Notes: generated by a model not told the origin, from the letters alone. DNA of 38,990 bases from Erysipelotrichaceae bacterium (GCA_030525525.1 JAUNEN010000023.1:1-38990), one strand, 5' to 3'. Shown: positions 15,773-24,038, numbered from the stretch's first letter. Program-made: numbers and translations.

Positions 15773-16961
15773 TGAGGAACTCCCTGGCAAGACCGCCTTC
15801 TGCGGTTTCCCTGAGTTCGATCGGTATCTGCATACCGGTCTGTTTCATTGTTTCGACAACCATATCAAATGAAACAAGATGCTTTCTGACTTTGCTCATA
15901 TATCTTGAAAGTGTTGCTGCATCAAGGGCTCTGAGAACCCCCATGGCATTGCGCTCGATACAGGGAATCATGACATATCCCATAACCGGATCGCATGTCA
16001 AGCCAAGATTATGCTCCATGGCGATTTCAGCCGCATATTCGATCTGATCGATATCCTGACCCATGAGATATGCCGCGCTTGCCGCTGCCATTGAAACAGC
16101 TGTTCCGACTTCCGCCTGACAGCCGCCGACTGCACCGGAAATGGTGGCGTTGCTTTTGATGAGATTGCCGAAAACGCCGCCGATTGCAAGTGCATTGCAT
16201 AAACGCTGTCTGTTCATATTTCTGTCTTTGGCGCAATAATACACAAGCGCTGTCATAACCCCGCATGCACCAAGCGTCGGAGCGGTGACGCAGGTATGGC
16301 CGGCTGCGTTTTCTTCACCTGCTGCAAATGCATAGGCCATGAGTCGTAAATCATTGTTTTCAAGAAGCGACTCGGTGGATTGTGCATAAAGCTGATGGGC
16401 TGTTCTGTTCATATGAAGACGGCCCGGCAGGATGCCGTCCGTTGTAATGCCTCTGTCAACGCATTCAATCATGACATCGATGATGTGATTCAGATAAGGT
16501 CTCAGATCCGGCTCATGCGAATAGACATAATCCAGAAGACTGATGTGCTGATCTTTCATCAGCTGTCTGATTTCACGGTAGCTTTTCTCATGATAGACTT
16601 CATCATTCCAGTCAAGCGGCATTTCCTTGATCTGAATCGAACCGCCGCCGATGGAAAAGACAGTCCATCGGTGCTGCATTTCATGATTTTCATTGAATGA
16701 CGTCAGATAGAAACCGTTGGGAAAATCTTCCTCCCAGTCCAGGGAGAATTTGACATTGCACTCTCCGGGCAGGGATTCCATGATGATTCTGTCTGTATAA
16801 TGTCCTTTTCCGGTCAATGAAAGCGAGCCGAAAAGCTCAGCTTCATAATACGGGAATTCACCGAAAGTCTCAGTGAAAAGACGGCAGGCGCGCTCGGGTG
16901 CGAGTGTATGGGAACTGCTCGGTCCCCTGCCTGCCTTGTAAAGTTCTTTAATAGCCTGCAT
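15762..16961 (-). CDS. sdaA: L-serine dehydratase, single-chain iron-sulfur type
   Basis: This 399-residue enzyme deaminates L-serine to pyruvate and ammonia with a [4Fe-4S] cluster. The N-terminal beta domain has 'GRGPSSSHTLAPERA' (11-25). The C-terminal alpha domain carries 'APTLGACGVMTALVYYC' (227-243) and three cluster cysteines, Cys281, Cys323 and Cys334. Their spacing of 42 and 11 equals that of E. coli SdaA. Many Bacillota split the enzyme into two subunits; here both are on one chain. The Shine-Dalgarno is poor, and the start lies 14 bases inside holA, suggesting translational coupling. Pyruvate produced could feed the acetate kinase route. Confidence 0.93.
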   Translation of the reverse strand: MQAIKELYKAGRGPSSSHTLAPERACRLFTETFGEFPYYEAELFGSLSLTGKGHYTDRIIMESLPGECNVKFSLDWEEDFPNGFYLTSFNENHEMQHRWTVFSIGGGSIQIKEMPLDWNDEVYHEKSYREIRQLMKDQHISLLDYVYSHEPDLRPYLNHIIDVMIECVDRGITTDGILPGRLHMNRTAHQLYAQSTESLLENNDLRLMAYAFAAGEENAAGHTCVTAPTLGACGVMTALVYYCAKDRNMNRQRLCNALAIGGVFGNLIKSNATISGAVGGCQAEVGTAVSMAAASAAYLMGQDIDQIEYAAEIAMEHNLGLTCDPVMGYVMIPCIERNAMGVLRALDAATLSRYMSKVRKHLVSFDMVVETMKQTGMQIPIELRETAEGGLAREFLNEN

Positions 16962-17976
16962 ATTGTTTTCCGTTTCTTAGTATGAATTGCTCGAATCCTT
17001 CTTTCGGATCGATCGTTCCTGATTTGATACCCTGATCAAGTTCTGCCAGCTCACATAAATAGGTCAGCAGTTTGTTTGAGGAGAGACTTCTTGTATTTTC
17101 CAGTCCCTTTTTGACGGCATAGGGCTTCATGTTCAGCCGCATGGCGATATCGGATTCGCTCATTCCTTTTTCATACAGCTTCCTGAGTGTATACATTGAG
17201 CGGATGCGGCTTGCCAGCATCATCATTAAGGATGTGTGATCAAAAGAAGCCTTCAGCATTTCGTTCATCGAGCGGATGGTACCGGCAAGATCACCGGCAA
17301 TAAACTGCTGGCTCATGTTGAAAACATTGACTTCAGGATTGAGGGAAACAAGCTCACGGACATCATTCAGATTGTATTCCCTTTCTCCATACAGCAGCAT
17401 CTTTTCGATTGCATTGTGCAGCAGCAGCGTATCGCAGTCCACTCTTGCCAGCAGTTCTCTTTTCGCATCCGGTCTCAGTGTCAGTTTATTCTTTTTCAGC
17501 TGCTCATCGCAATAGATCGCAAAATCGCGGTCATACATCTTTTTGTATGCCGTAATGACTGCGCCGTATTTCTCAATCAGTTTGTATTCTTTCTTGCGGC
17601 TGTCCGCATCAAAGCCATGGCAATAGAAAACCAGGGCAGTATCCGGATTGGGACGCTTGAGATACTGTTCAAGAACAGACATCCGTTTCTCACGCTCTGC
17701 TTCTTCTTTGTCTTCTTTCTTTTTTCCGCGGCTTCCTGTCTTTGCCGCAGCATTCAGAAAAAACGGATCGCGGATGATGACTGCTTTGCGGTCGCTTCCT
17801 TCAAACAGGGAAAATGTATCGCACTCCAGGATCGCCGTATCAATGCGGAAATTCTTCGCATCCGAAGCGTCAAAAACAACCGTATGATCCCTGTCGACAG
17901 AATTCTCCTTCAGGATCCGTTTCAATGCTTGTTCAAGGCGGTAAAGATCTTTGCCGCTCATCAGATATATACTCAT
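16948..17976 (-). CDS. holA: DNA polymerase III delta subunit (clamp loader)
   Basis: The 342-residue protein (from ATG at 17976, MSIYLMSGKDLYRLEQAL) is the delta subunit that opens the sliding clamp. The sequence shows the expected divergent AAA+ N-terminal domain, where 'YLMSGKDLYRLEQALKRI' replaces a true Walker A, the linker 'IIRDPFFLNAA', and the helical C-terminal part with 'LASRIRSMYTLRKLYEKGMSESDIAMRLNMKPYAVKKGLE'. A Lys/Glu-rich insertion 'SRGKKKEDKEEAEREKR' lies near residue 85. A GTG at 17997 overlaps the comEC stop in the form GTGA and is an alternative start, but has no Shine-Dalgarno. Either way it is coupled to comEC. Confidence 0.9.
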   Translation of the reverse strand: MSIYLMSGKDLYRLEQALKRILKENSVDRDHTVVFDASDAKNFRIDTAILECDTFSLFEGSDRKAVIIRDPFFLNAAAKTGSRGKKKEDKEEAEREKRMSVLEQYLKRPNPDTALVFYCHGFDADSRKKEYKLIEKYGAVITAYKKMYDRDFAIYCDEQLKKNKLTLRPDAKRELLARVDCDTLLLHNAIEKMLLYGEREYNLNDVRELVSLNPEVNVFNMSQQFIAGDLAGTIRSMNEMLKASFDHTSLMMMLASRIRSMYTLRKLYEKGMSESDIAMRLNMKPYAVKKGLENTRSLSSNKLLTYLCELAELDQGIKSGTIDPKEGFEQFILRNGKQYAGY

Positions 17977-17993
17977 GAGGGTATTATAGCACC

Positions 17994-19910
17994 TCACAAT
18001 AGTTCAAAGAAGAGAGCGGATGTCAGCAACAATCTCCAGGGACCGATGAAAACAATCGATATGTCGCCATGATCCTTTGTATCAAGATACGGAATATGCC
18101 GTTTTAACAGACGCTGAATGGTTTCCGGGGATGGATGATGATAAATCTGATAGGCACCGCTTGAAATGATTCCGGTTTTCGGTTTCAGGGTATCCAGAAA
18201 CAGATCGCATGATCCGGTCTTTGAGCCATGATGCGAGAGCTTGAGTACATCGCATCTGAGATTGCCGTATTTACGGACTGCTGTTTCTTCACTGATCTGA
18301 TCGGAATCGCCGCACATCACAAATGACAGTCCGCCTGCTTCAAAGCATAGCATCTGCGAACTCTGGTTCTTGTCTTCTGTTGAAAGTGAATTGATATCGT
18401 GAAAAGTGAAGAATTTTGTGATTGTTGTGCCTTCATGTTCCGTAATCACACGCTTCACATGAAAATCTTCAATGATTTCATTCATGCTGCCGCAGTGATC
18501 CGAATCCATATGGGTGATAAACAATGTATCGATTCGATTGATACCGCGTGCCTCAAGAGCTGCTTTTACACTGTTGTATTGTGAATTCTTACCGGTATCA
18601 ATCAGGATGTTTTCCTGATTCAAAGGAGCTCTGATGAGAATGCAGTCCCCCTGCCCGACATTGATAAATGCGATTTCTGCAAACGGATGAAACAGACCTG
18701 TACACATAAACAAAGCAAACAGTGCACATGCAATCTTTGCAAAATGTCTGCTTCTGTAGAAACTGCATACAAGACAGACAAATACCGGAAGTCCAAAACC
18801 GAGTATTGAGCCGCAGAGTGTCAGATGATCCGTGATCAGAGTGACATCCATCAGAAAACGGATCAGATCAATCCATGCGAAAGAAGGAACCAAAACAATC
18901 ACAAGACTGTAAAACCAGAGGATTCCTGTCAGCCTGATGAGATACGGATAGAAGAATGACTGAAACAGATTGACATGGTGCATAAACAGCGACTGGGCAA
19001 GGAATACGCATGCATAGCGTATATATGGTTTTTCATCAGATGAAAATGAAGAAACAGAAAAAAAGAACGGATATATAAATGCCGGACTCAGGATCTGTTT
19101 TCTGAAGATCAGAATCATCAGAATGCACCATATACCGGTTTTCTCATTTGATTTTAATTCTGAAAGACTGATGATACGGCGCATCATAGAACTGATGAGA
19201 ATCAGCCGCACACCATAGAACAAAACAAGCAGAAGACTGCAGATGATCATGATCTTCTTCACTGTCTTCTTTTCAAATAGAAATACGAGAAGGCTTTCGA
19301 TCACAAGCAGGATTCCGGCAAATGAAAATCCGTTCTGAATCAGAAAGCTGCCCTCAATCATGTCTCTGTCGGTGCAGTTTAACAGCAGTCTGTATACAAA
19401 TGCTTTGACTTCCGCATCTTCAATTTCTTCGATTTTCTTCTGCAGCAGTCTGCGTGGGGTATCTGCTTCTGAGATGACTTTGATCTCATCGCCGGCATAT
19501 TGTTTTTCAATTCCTCTTCGTTTTAAATCAGCCGCAAAATCATAGCGGAAAAATCCTTTGGCAGATTCGATTGTTTCAAACGGGGAATCGATGCTGATGA
19601 GTGCATCGTATGGAAGCGGACCGTTTGAATAGACAAGAAATCTGCTTCGTTTGTTCCGGGCAATTGAATAATTCTGATGGACTTCAATGATTCTTGCTTC
19701 TTTGATGGATTCATCAAACCGGTAAGGCTGAATCAGAAGGAATAAACATAACGGCATCAGTATCAATCCGGCAGATCCTGATGCACGCTTTGCAAAGAGA
19801 AAATAAACAGAACAGAGTGCGCACAAAGGAAATGCATCTTTGAGCATCAGAAAACAGAACAGCAGAAACGAAGCAAGCAGGATGTTTTCTCTGAAGAGCT
19901 TCAAAGGCAT
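17994..19910 (-). CDS. comEC: ComEC/Rec2 competence DNA channel protein
   Basis: This 638-residue membrane protein forms the channel that takes single-stranded transforming DNA across the cytoplasmic membrane. N-terminal membrane segments (about 8-65) are followed by the soluble OB-like region (about 70-150). A central multi-spanning competence domain follows (about 190-410), and then a C-terminal metallo-beta-lactamase-like domain from 'AFINVGQGDCILIRAP' (414-429). That domain has 'ILIDTG' (435-440) and the metal motif 'THMDSDH' (466-472), so the nuclease-like site looks intact. It is shorter than typical ComEC (about 700-800). It overlaps comEA by 10 bases and holA follows directly. Confidence 0.93.
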   Translation of the reverse strand: MPLKLFRENILLASFLLFCFLMLKDAFPLCALCSVYFLFAKRASGSAGLILMPLCLFLLIQPYRFDESIKEARIIEVHQNYSIARNKRSRFLVYSNGPLPYDALISIDSPFETIESAKGFFRYDFAADLKRRGIEKQYAGDEIKVISEADTPRRLLQKKIEEIEDAEVKAFVYRLLLNCTDRDMIEGSFLIQNGFSFAGILLVIESLLVFLFEKKTVKKIMIICSLLLVLFYGVRLILISSMMRRIISLSELKSNEKTGIWCILMILIFRKQILSPAFIYPFFFSVSSFSSDEKPYIRYACVFLAQSLFMHHVNLFQSFFYPYLIRLTGILWFYSLVIVLVPSFAWIDLIRFLMDVTLITDHLTLCGSILGFGLPVFVCLVCSFYRSRHFAKIACALFALFMCTGLFHPFAEIAFINVGQGDCILIRAPLNQENILIDTGKNSQYNSVKAALEARGINRIDTLFITHMDSDHCGSMNEIIEDFHVKRVITEHEGTTITKFFTFHDINSLSTEDKNQSSQMLCFEAGGLSFVMCGDSDQISEETAVRKYGNLRCDVLKLSHHGSKTGSCDLFLDTLKPKTGIISSGAYQIYHHPSPETIQRLLKRHIPYLDTKDHGDISIVFIGPWRLLLTSALFFELL

Positions 19911-20377
19911 ATATCATCCCTGATTTTTTCAAACCGGCTCTCTCCGATTCCTTTGACACGCATCAGATCTTCAATTGACTGAAACAGTCCGTTTTCTTCC
20001 CGGAATGCAATGATGCGCTCGGCTGTGGAAGGTCCGATTCCTTTGAGTGTGCATAATTCTTCAATTCCGGCAGTATTGATGGAGATCCGGCTTTTCTCTT
20101 CTTCATTTTTCTTTTCGGGAACATAGATGACATCGTGATCCTTGAGAACAAGAGACGGATTGATTGCGGAAAGATCGCTTGCATCAGTGATCCCGGCTGC
20201 CTCAAGCGCATTTTCGACGGTCGAATACATTTGCAGATCATATTCTCCCTGATGTTCGACAGCACCTTTGACAATGACACTGATCTGATCCGACCTCATC
20301 GAATCAAATGAAAGAGGTTTGAGGTCAACAGACAGGCTGAGCAGAATGAGAATTAAAAAAACAGGCAGTTTTTTCAT
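19901..20377 (-). CDS. comEA: ComEA-type DNA receptor, SLBB plus helix-hairpin-helix
   Basis: The 158-residue protein binds incoming double-stranded DNA outside the membrane and passes it to ComEC. A signal anchor 'KKLPVFLILILLSLSVDL' is at 2-19, an SLBB-like domain ('ISVIVKGAVEHQGEYDLQ', about 32-87) follows, then a charged linker, then tandem helix-hairpin-helix motifs: 'ISINTAGIEELCTLKGIGPSTAERIIAFR' (98-126) and 'SIEDLMRVKGIGESRFEKIR' (134-153). This is the normal order for ComEA. AGGAGG precedes the ATG. The first codons and the ribosome site lie inside a terminator-shaped hairpin (separate entry), so expression may be conditional. Confidence 0.94.
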   Translation of the reverse strand: MKKLPVFLILILLSLSVDLKPLSFDSMRSDQISVIVKGAVEHQGEYDLQMYSTVENALEAAGITDASDLSAINPSLVLKDHDVIYVPEKKNEEEKSRISINTAGIEELCTLKGIGPSTAERIIAFREENGLFQSIEDLMRVKGIGESRFEKIRDDICL

Positions 20378-20398
20378 GGATCAAATCCTCCTGCCTGT
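20354..20398 (-). terminator. Terminator-shaped hairpin enclosing the comEA ribosome site and start codon
   Basis: On the minus strand ACAGGCAG (20398-20391) pairs perfectly with CTGCCTGT (20368-20361) and is followed at once by a T run of six more bases (20360-20355). The 22-base loop contains the GAGG of the Shine-Dalgarno and the ATG at 20377. The 3' arm and T run are codons 4 to 8 of comEA. It is the only terminator-like structure I see after greA. Confidence 0.6.
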
Positions 20399-20425
20399 AA
20401 TATTCAGCAAATTTCTGCAGTTTCC

Positions 20426-20893
20426 TCAATGAATGTCAATAATGATGACTTCATAGGGATCCTTGACTTCAACAAGACGTGTATCGCCTGCTCTGGAATT
20501 CATGATTGCCTGAGCGAGCGGTGTTTCGTTGGAAAGCTTGCCGTTGAGCGGATCTGCTTCGGTGGAACCGACGATTGTGTACTCAGCTTCTTCCTTTGTA
20601 TCAAGGAATTCGATTCTGACGGTTGAACCGATGGAAACGACTTTCTTGGAGCTCTTGGTCGGATCAATGATTTCGTAATGATTGAGCATTGATTCCAGTT
20701 CGGAGATTCTGGATTCAACACGTGCCTGTTTGTCACGGGCAGCGTCATAGTCAGCGTTTTCGGAAAGGTCACCGAGGGAACGTGCTTCAGCGAGTTCGCT
20801 CTTGACTTCTTCACGGACAACGTGGACCAGATTATTATATTCGTCTCTGAGTTTCTGCAGACCTTCTTCTGTTACATAGATTTTATCAGCCAT
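20426..20893 (-). CDS. greA: Transcription elongation factor GreA
   Basis: This 155-residue protein rescues backtracked RNA polymerase by stimulating transcript cleavage. The N-terminal coiled coil carries 'KIYVTEEGLQKLRDEYNNL' (4-22) and the acidic tip 'ARSLGDLSENADYDAARDKQ' (about 37-56), in which the Asp/Glu residues act in the polymerase's secondary channel. The C-terminal FKBP-like domain has 'VSIGSTVRIEFLD', 'YTIVGSTEADPLNGKLSNETPLAQAIM'. Length is standard. GGAGG lies before the ATG and a perfect -10 element lies upstream, so it may have its own promoter in addition to reading from udk. Confidence 0.97.
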   Translation of the reverse strand: MADKIYVTEEGLQKLRDEYNNLVHVVREEVKSELAEARSLGDLSENADYDAARDKQARVESRISELESMLNHYEIIDPTKSSKKVVSIGSTVRIEFLDTKEEAEYTIVGSTEADPLNGKLSNETPLAQAIMNSRAGDTRLVEVKDPYEVIIIDIH

Positions 20894-20919
20894 ATTGATA
20901 CCTCCAATCAGCGTTTTGT

Positions 20920-20925
20920 ATTATA
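20920..20925 (-). promoter_or_regulatory. Candidate -10 element of greA
   Basis: A perfect TATAAT (20925-20920) lies about 30 bases before the greA ATG, in the short gap after udk. No convincing -35 is seen at 16-18 bases, so this is only a candidate internal promoter. Confidence 0.35.
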
Positions 20926-20929
20926 GCAT

Positions 20930-21553
20930 TCAGCGGTTGATGATGCTACTGATTTTTGTTGTCAAAAGATCGATCGCGACGTGGTTTTCGCCGCCTTCGG
21001 GGATGATGATATCAGCGTAGCGCTTGCTCGGTTCAATGAATGAGTTGTGCATGACTCTGACGGTATTGACATACTGACTGATGACACCGTCCATGTCTCT
21101 TCCTCTTTCCTTGACGTCACGGCGAAGTCTTCTGATGAAGCGCACATCTGCATCCGTATCGACAAAGATCTTCATATCGAGAATGCTTCTGATCTTTTCA
21201 TCTTCAAGAACAAACAGTCCTTCCAGAATCAATACATCGCACGGGTAGCATGTTTCAGTGACTTCGCTTCTTGTATGATTCACAAAGTCATACGTCGGCT
21301 TCTCGATTTTTTCACCTGCGGAAAGCCGCTCAATATGCTCCAGAAGGAGATCATTGTCGAAAGCAAACGGATGATCGTAGTTTGTTTTGATTCTCTCCTC
21401 CATCGGCTTGTCTGACTGATCTTTGTAGTAGTCATCCTGACGGATGATCAGAACGGATTTCATGTCAGAGAAACGATCCTTCAGCTTTCTGGAAATTGAT
21501 GTTTTGCCGGATGCACTGCCGCCGGCGATTCCGATAATAATGGGCTTTGCCAT
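20930..21553 (-). CDS. udk: Uridine/cytidine kinase
   Basis: The 207-residue P-loop kinase phosphorylates uridine and cytidine in pyrimidine salvage. Walker A is 'GIAGGSASGKTSISRKL' (8-24). The family motifs 'IRQDDYYKDQSDKPMEER' (38-55), 'NYDHPFAFD' (58-66), the substrate site 'YDFVNHTRSEV' and 'LILEGLFVLEDEKIRSILDMKIFVD' follow, then 'RFIRRLRRDVKERGRDM', the lid. Length is normal. An AAAGGG site precedes the ATG. The order udk-greA after mltG is conserved in Bacillota. Confidence 0.97.
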   Translation of the reverse strand: MAKPIIIGIAGGSASGKTSISRKLKDRFSDMKSVLIIRQDDYYKDQSDKPMEERIKTNYDHPFAFDNDLLLEHIERLSAGEKIEKPTYDFVNHTRSEVTETCYPCDVLILEGLFVLEDEKIRSILDMKIFVDTDADVRFIRRLRRDVKERGRDMDGVISQYVNTVRVMHNSFIEPSKRYADIIIPEGGENHVAIDLLTTKISSIINR

Positions 21554-21556
21554 AAT

Positions 21557-22018
21557 TCATTCCCTTTCTCTGATGTCTGTCAGATTTCCTTCACCGTCAT
21601 AGTGAAGGATGATATCAAACGCTTCTGCTTCATGCGCAAGCATCTTTTTCAGGAATACCCTGTCCCCTTCCCAAAGTTCAAGATTCAGAATTTCTTCTTC
21701 ATCGATCCAGGCAAGGGTGCCTTCATTGCACTCATGCAGACTGCCTTCGGTTGTGCTGCAGGTATAGATATAAATTTCTTCCGGTTCGTTCTCGTCATAT
21801 TCAAACAGAACACGGCCTTTATAATCAGGATTGATGATTGTGAGTCCGGTCTCTTCATAAGCTTCGCGGACTGCACATTCTCTGATCGTTTCATCAGCTT
21901 CTTTTCTGCCGCCGACAGCGATCCATTTGTTATGGTTGATGTCGTTTTTCTTTTTGTTTCTTAACAGCATCAGCCATCTGCCGTCTTTGATGATATAGAT
22001 CTGCGTGCTTAATAACAT
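21557..22018 (-). CDS. NUDIX hydrolase, MutT/8-oxo-dGTP diphosphatase-like
   Basis: The 153-residue protein holds a perfect Nudix box G-x5-E-x7-REUxEExGU ('GRKEADETIRECAVREAYEETGL', about 37-59), which binds magnesium and cleaves nucleoside diphosphate bonds. The N-terminal 'IYIIKDGRWLMLLRNKKKNDINHNKWIAVGG' resembles the MTH1-like subgroup, which cleans oxidised purine nucleotides; substrate is not provable from sequence. The ATG overlaps the end of mltG by 10 bases, with only a poor ribosome site, so it is probably coupled to mltG. It occupies the place where some Bacillota carry a methyltransferase between mltG and udk. Confidence 0.88.
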   Translation of the reverse strand: MLLSTQIYIIKDGRWLMLLRNKKKNDINHNKWIAVGGRKEADETIRECAVREAYEETGLTIINPDYKGRVLFEYDENEPEEIYIYTCSTTEGSLHECNEGTLAWIDEEEILNLELWEGDRVFLKKMLAHEAEAFDIILHYDGEGNLTDIRERE

Positions 22019-23334
22019 GTCAGATACTTCGCCACATTGGCGTAATGTTCATCTTCGGTTTCTGCGAAATAGACGGTACCGTCTCCGCACACATCCGCCA
22101 TGAAGAAGAAGTAATTTGTCTCAGGTGCATGGAGTACGGAATCGATCGCATTGATGCCCGGATTCTCAATCGGACCCGGTGTCAGACCGACATTTCTGTA
22201 GGTATTGTAAGGTGAAACGAAATCGACATTGACTTCGCATGCCTGCCAGTTGTCGGTATTGCGGTCATAGTCAATCGCATAGCATACGGTAACAGATGAC
22301 TGCAGAGGATAATCCCAGGCAAGACGGTTGAGGAAGACTGAGGATACAAGTTCCTGTGTTTCCTTATGCGTGCCGGCTTCATACTGGATGATTGAAGCGA
22401 GCGTATAGATTTCATGAATTGAAAGACCTTCATCGAAATTGCGCATTTCATCGGCATACTGATTGAAGATATTCAGTGTTTCATCAAGAATCTTGAGGGT
22501 TGCTTCCTCAGCCGTGCAGTCTTTCTTGACTTCATATGTGTCAGGTGTCAGATATCCTTCCAGATAAATTCTGACATTGTCATTGAAAATCTCTTCGGTT
22601 AAGAAAGGATAATCCGGCATGATGGAACGGATCCATTCTTCATTGTTCCATAAAGAAATGAGTTCATCCGCACTCAGTTCGGTCACGGCTGCGATTGAAT
22701 TTGCAACATGCTTTGCCCAGTCTCCCTCAATGATCGTAAAGCGCACATCATCCTGTATGACGGCATTCTGATCATTCAGATAAGCAAAGATGCGTTTGAC
22801 ATCCCAGCTCTTGTCAAGGTTGAAGCTGCCTGCCACGATGTCGGAGAAATGATTCAGTCTGACAAAGTAATAAGCCATCTTTGCATTTTTGATGAGCCCG
22901 GCCTCTTCAAGATTTTCGGTGACAGTCTGAACCGTATCACCCGGATTGACGGTGAATACAACCGCCTCCTCTTTGGTCTGCACAGCTTTCTGGCAGTCGA
23001 AGTAGTACCATACAGCTGCGCCGAGCACAGCTGCGAGCAGAAGAATCAGTACAAGAACAATCCATAAGAAAACCGGTACTCTTCTCTTTCTTTTGGGTCG
23101 GATGACTTCAATCTCCTGTGTCATGTCAGGTTCCATCTTTTTCTCCTTCGGTTCGGGGTAGTGAATCTTCTGAGATTCATCTTCAACAGCTTTCAGTTCG
23201 TTGCTGAAAGTTTCAATTGCTTCATCGATCGGGTCATAGGCTTCAAGTCTGGCATCTTCCCTCTCTTCGATTTTCCGGATGCCTTCAGCAGCCCTGGCAA
23301 CACTCGGTCCCTTTTTTCCTGTTTCAGGCCTCAT
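22009..23334 (-). CDS. mltG: Endolytic murein transglycosylase MltG
   Basis: This 441-residue membrane enzyme (ATG at 23334, MRPETGKKGPSVARA) cuts nascent glycan strands and so sets their length. A long cytoplasmic N-terminus of about 95 residues is basic near the membrane ('RPKRKRRVPVFLWIV'), followed by one membrane segment. A LysM-like domain has 'FTVNPGDTVQTVTENLEEAGLI', and the YceG catalytic domain carries the Glu in 'LASIIQYEAGTHKETQELVSSVFLNRL' and 'PLQSSVTVCYAI', 'PYNTYRNVGLTPGPIENPG'. The usual 'xExEA' before the catalytic region is here 'QYEAG'. GGAG is 7 bases before this ATG, and it overlaps the DUF1292 gene by 11 bases. Longer frames upstream lie wholly inside that gene. Confidence 0.93.
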   Translation of the reverse strand: MRPETGKKGPSVARAAEGIRKIEEREDARLEAYDPIDEAIETFSNELKAVEDESQKIHYPEPKEKKMEPDMTQEIEVIRPKRKRRVPVFLWIVLVLILLLAAVLGAAVWYYFDCQKAVQTKEEAVVFTVNPGDTVQTVTENLEEAGLIKNAKMAYYFVRLNHFSDIVAGSFNLDKSWDVKRIFAYLNDQNAVIQDDVRFTIIEGDWAKHVANSIAAVTELSADELISLWNNEEWIRSIMPDYPFLTEEIFNDNVRIYLEGYLTPDTYEVKKDCTAEEATLKILDETLNIFNQYADEMRNFDEGLSIHEIYTLASIIQYEAGTHKETQELVSSVFLNRLAWDYPLQSSVTVCYAIDYDRNTDNWQACEVNVDFVSPYNTYRNVGLTPGPIENPGINAIDSVLHAPETNYFFFMADVCGDGTVYFAETEDEHYANVAKYLTCY

Positions 23335-23584
23335 CCAGGCTCTCCTCATCAGTAAATGCGCTGTAAACTTCTTCGCACATTCTGAAGTCCTCAGGATCGG
23401 TAACCTCCTCCATTTCACCGTCGTCTGTATAAATGAATGCGTAGACATTCTCTTCTTCGTCGTTCGGATCGCTGATCAGCACGAACTGCTTTGTTCCGTC
23501 CGGGCTGTCAAATGTCAGCAGCACTTCGACTTCAGTTTCTTCGCCATCCTGGTTGACGATTACCATATGTTTTGAATCCAGCAT
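23324..23584 (-). CDS. DUF1292 family protein (YrzB-like)
   Basis: This 86-residue acidic protein has the DUF1292 pattern: 'VNQDGEETEVEVLLTFDSPDGTKQFVLISD' then 'YAFIYTDDGEMEEVTDPEDFRMCEEVYSAF'. Molecular function is unknown. It lies between ruvX and mltG as in many Bacillota. A GAGAGG site precedes the ATG. Its last codons overlap the start of mltG by 11 bases. Confidence 0.9.
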   Translation of the reverse strand: MLDSKHMVIVNQDGEETEVEVLLTFDSPDGTKQFVLISDPNDEEENVYAFIYTDDGEMEEVTDPEDFRMCEEVYSAFTDEESLDEA

Positions 23585-23597
23585 GTATTACCTCTCA

Positions 23598-23620
23598 ATA
23601 AAAGGCGTAAATGCGCCTTT
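23598..23620 (-). terminator. Hairpin overlapping the ruvX stop codon
   Basis: On the minus strand AAAGGCG (23620-23614) pairs with CGCCTTT (23607-23601), loop CATTTA, followed by TTATTG. The ruvX stop codon (23621-23619) overlaps its foot. The T run is short, so it may be an attenuator or processing site, not a full terminator. Confidence 0.45.
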
Positions 23621-24038
23621 ATTTCTGATGTGCATCAAGATAGCGCTGCAGAATTGTCACAGCAGCCATCTGATCAATCTTTTTCTTTCTTTTCTTTCGT
23701 GACATATCCGCTTCGAGAAGTATATTCTCACTTTCAGCGGTTGAGAAACGCTCATCCTGAAGAACAACTTTAACGCCACTCTCCTCTTCAAGCACTTCCC
23801 CGAACTCACGGCATAGCTGTGCCTTGGGGCCTTCGTCATCATTGAGCATTAACGGATAGCCGATCACGATGAGATCAGGCTTCTTCTCTGCAACGATGGC
23901 AAGCACCTTGTCCATGGCAGTGTTGTAATCATCCGGCTTGAAGCGGATGGTTTCCACTGTTCTCGCAATAAAACCGGTGTCACTTTCGGAGACACCGCAG
24001 GTGACGCTTCCAAGATCAAGTCCCAGATAGCGCGTCAT
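23619..24038 (-). CDS. ruvX: Holliday junction resolvase-like protein RuvX/YqgF
   Basis: The 139-residue RNase H-fold nuclease has the first acidic motif in 'RYLGLDLGSVTCGVSESD' (3-20), the middle 'KPDLIVIGYPLMLNDDEGPKA' in place of the usual GLP motif, 'VVLQDERFSTAESENILLEADM' and the last acidic motif 'IDQMAAVTILQRYLD'. E. coli YqgF acts in 16S rRNA maturation, and a junction-resolvase role is also proposed. Its ATG directly abuts the ireB stop codon, with GGAAGG inside ireB as ribosome site. Confidence 0.93.
   Translation of the reverse strand: MTRYLGLDLGSVTCGVSESDTGFIARTVETIRFKPDDYNTAMDKVLAIVAEKKPDLIVIGYPLMLNDDEGPKAQLCREFGEVLEEESGVKVVLQDERFSTAESENILLEADMSRKKRKKKIDQMAAVTILQRYLDAHQK

Noticed and set aside
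17236-18072. A 278-codon plus-strand open frame opposite holA
   Set aside because: No ribosome site and no recognisable domain; holA on the other strand is conserved.
23335-23448. Longer mltG frame starting at 23448
   Set aside because: The added codons lie entirely within DUF1292 and have no homology; a good ribosome site precedes 23334.
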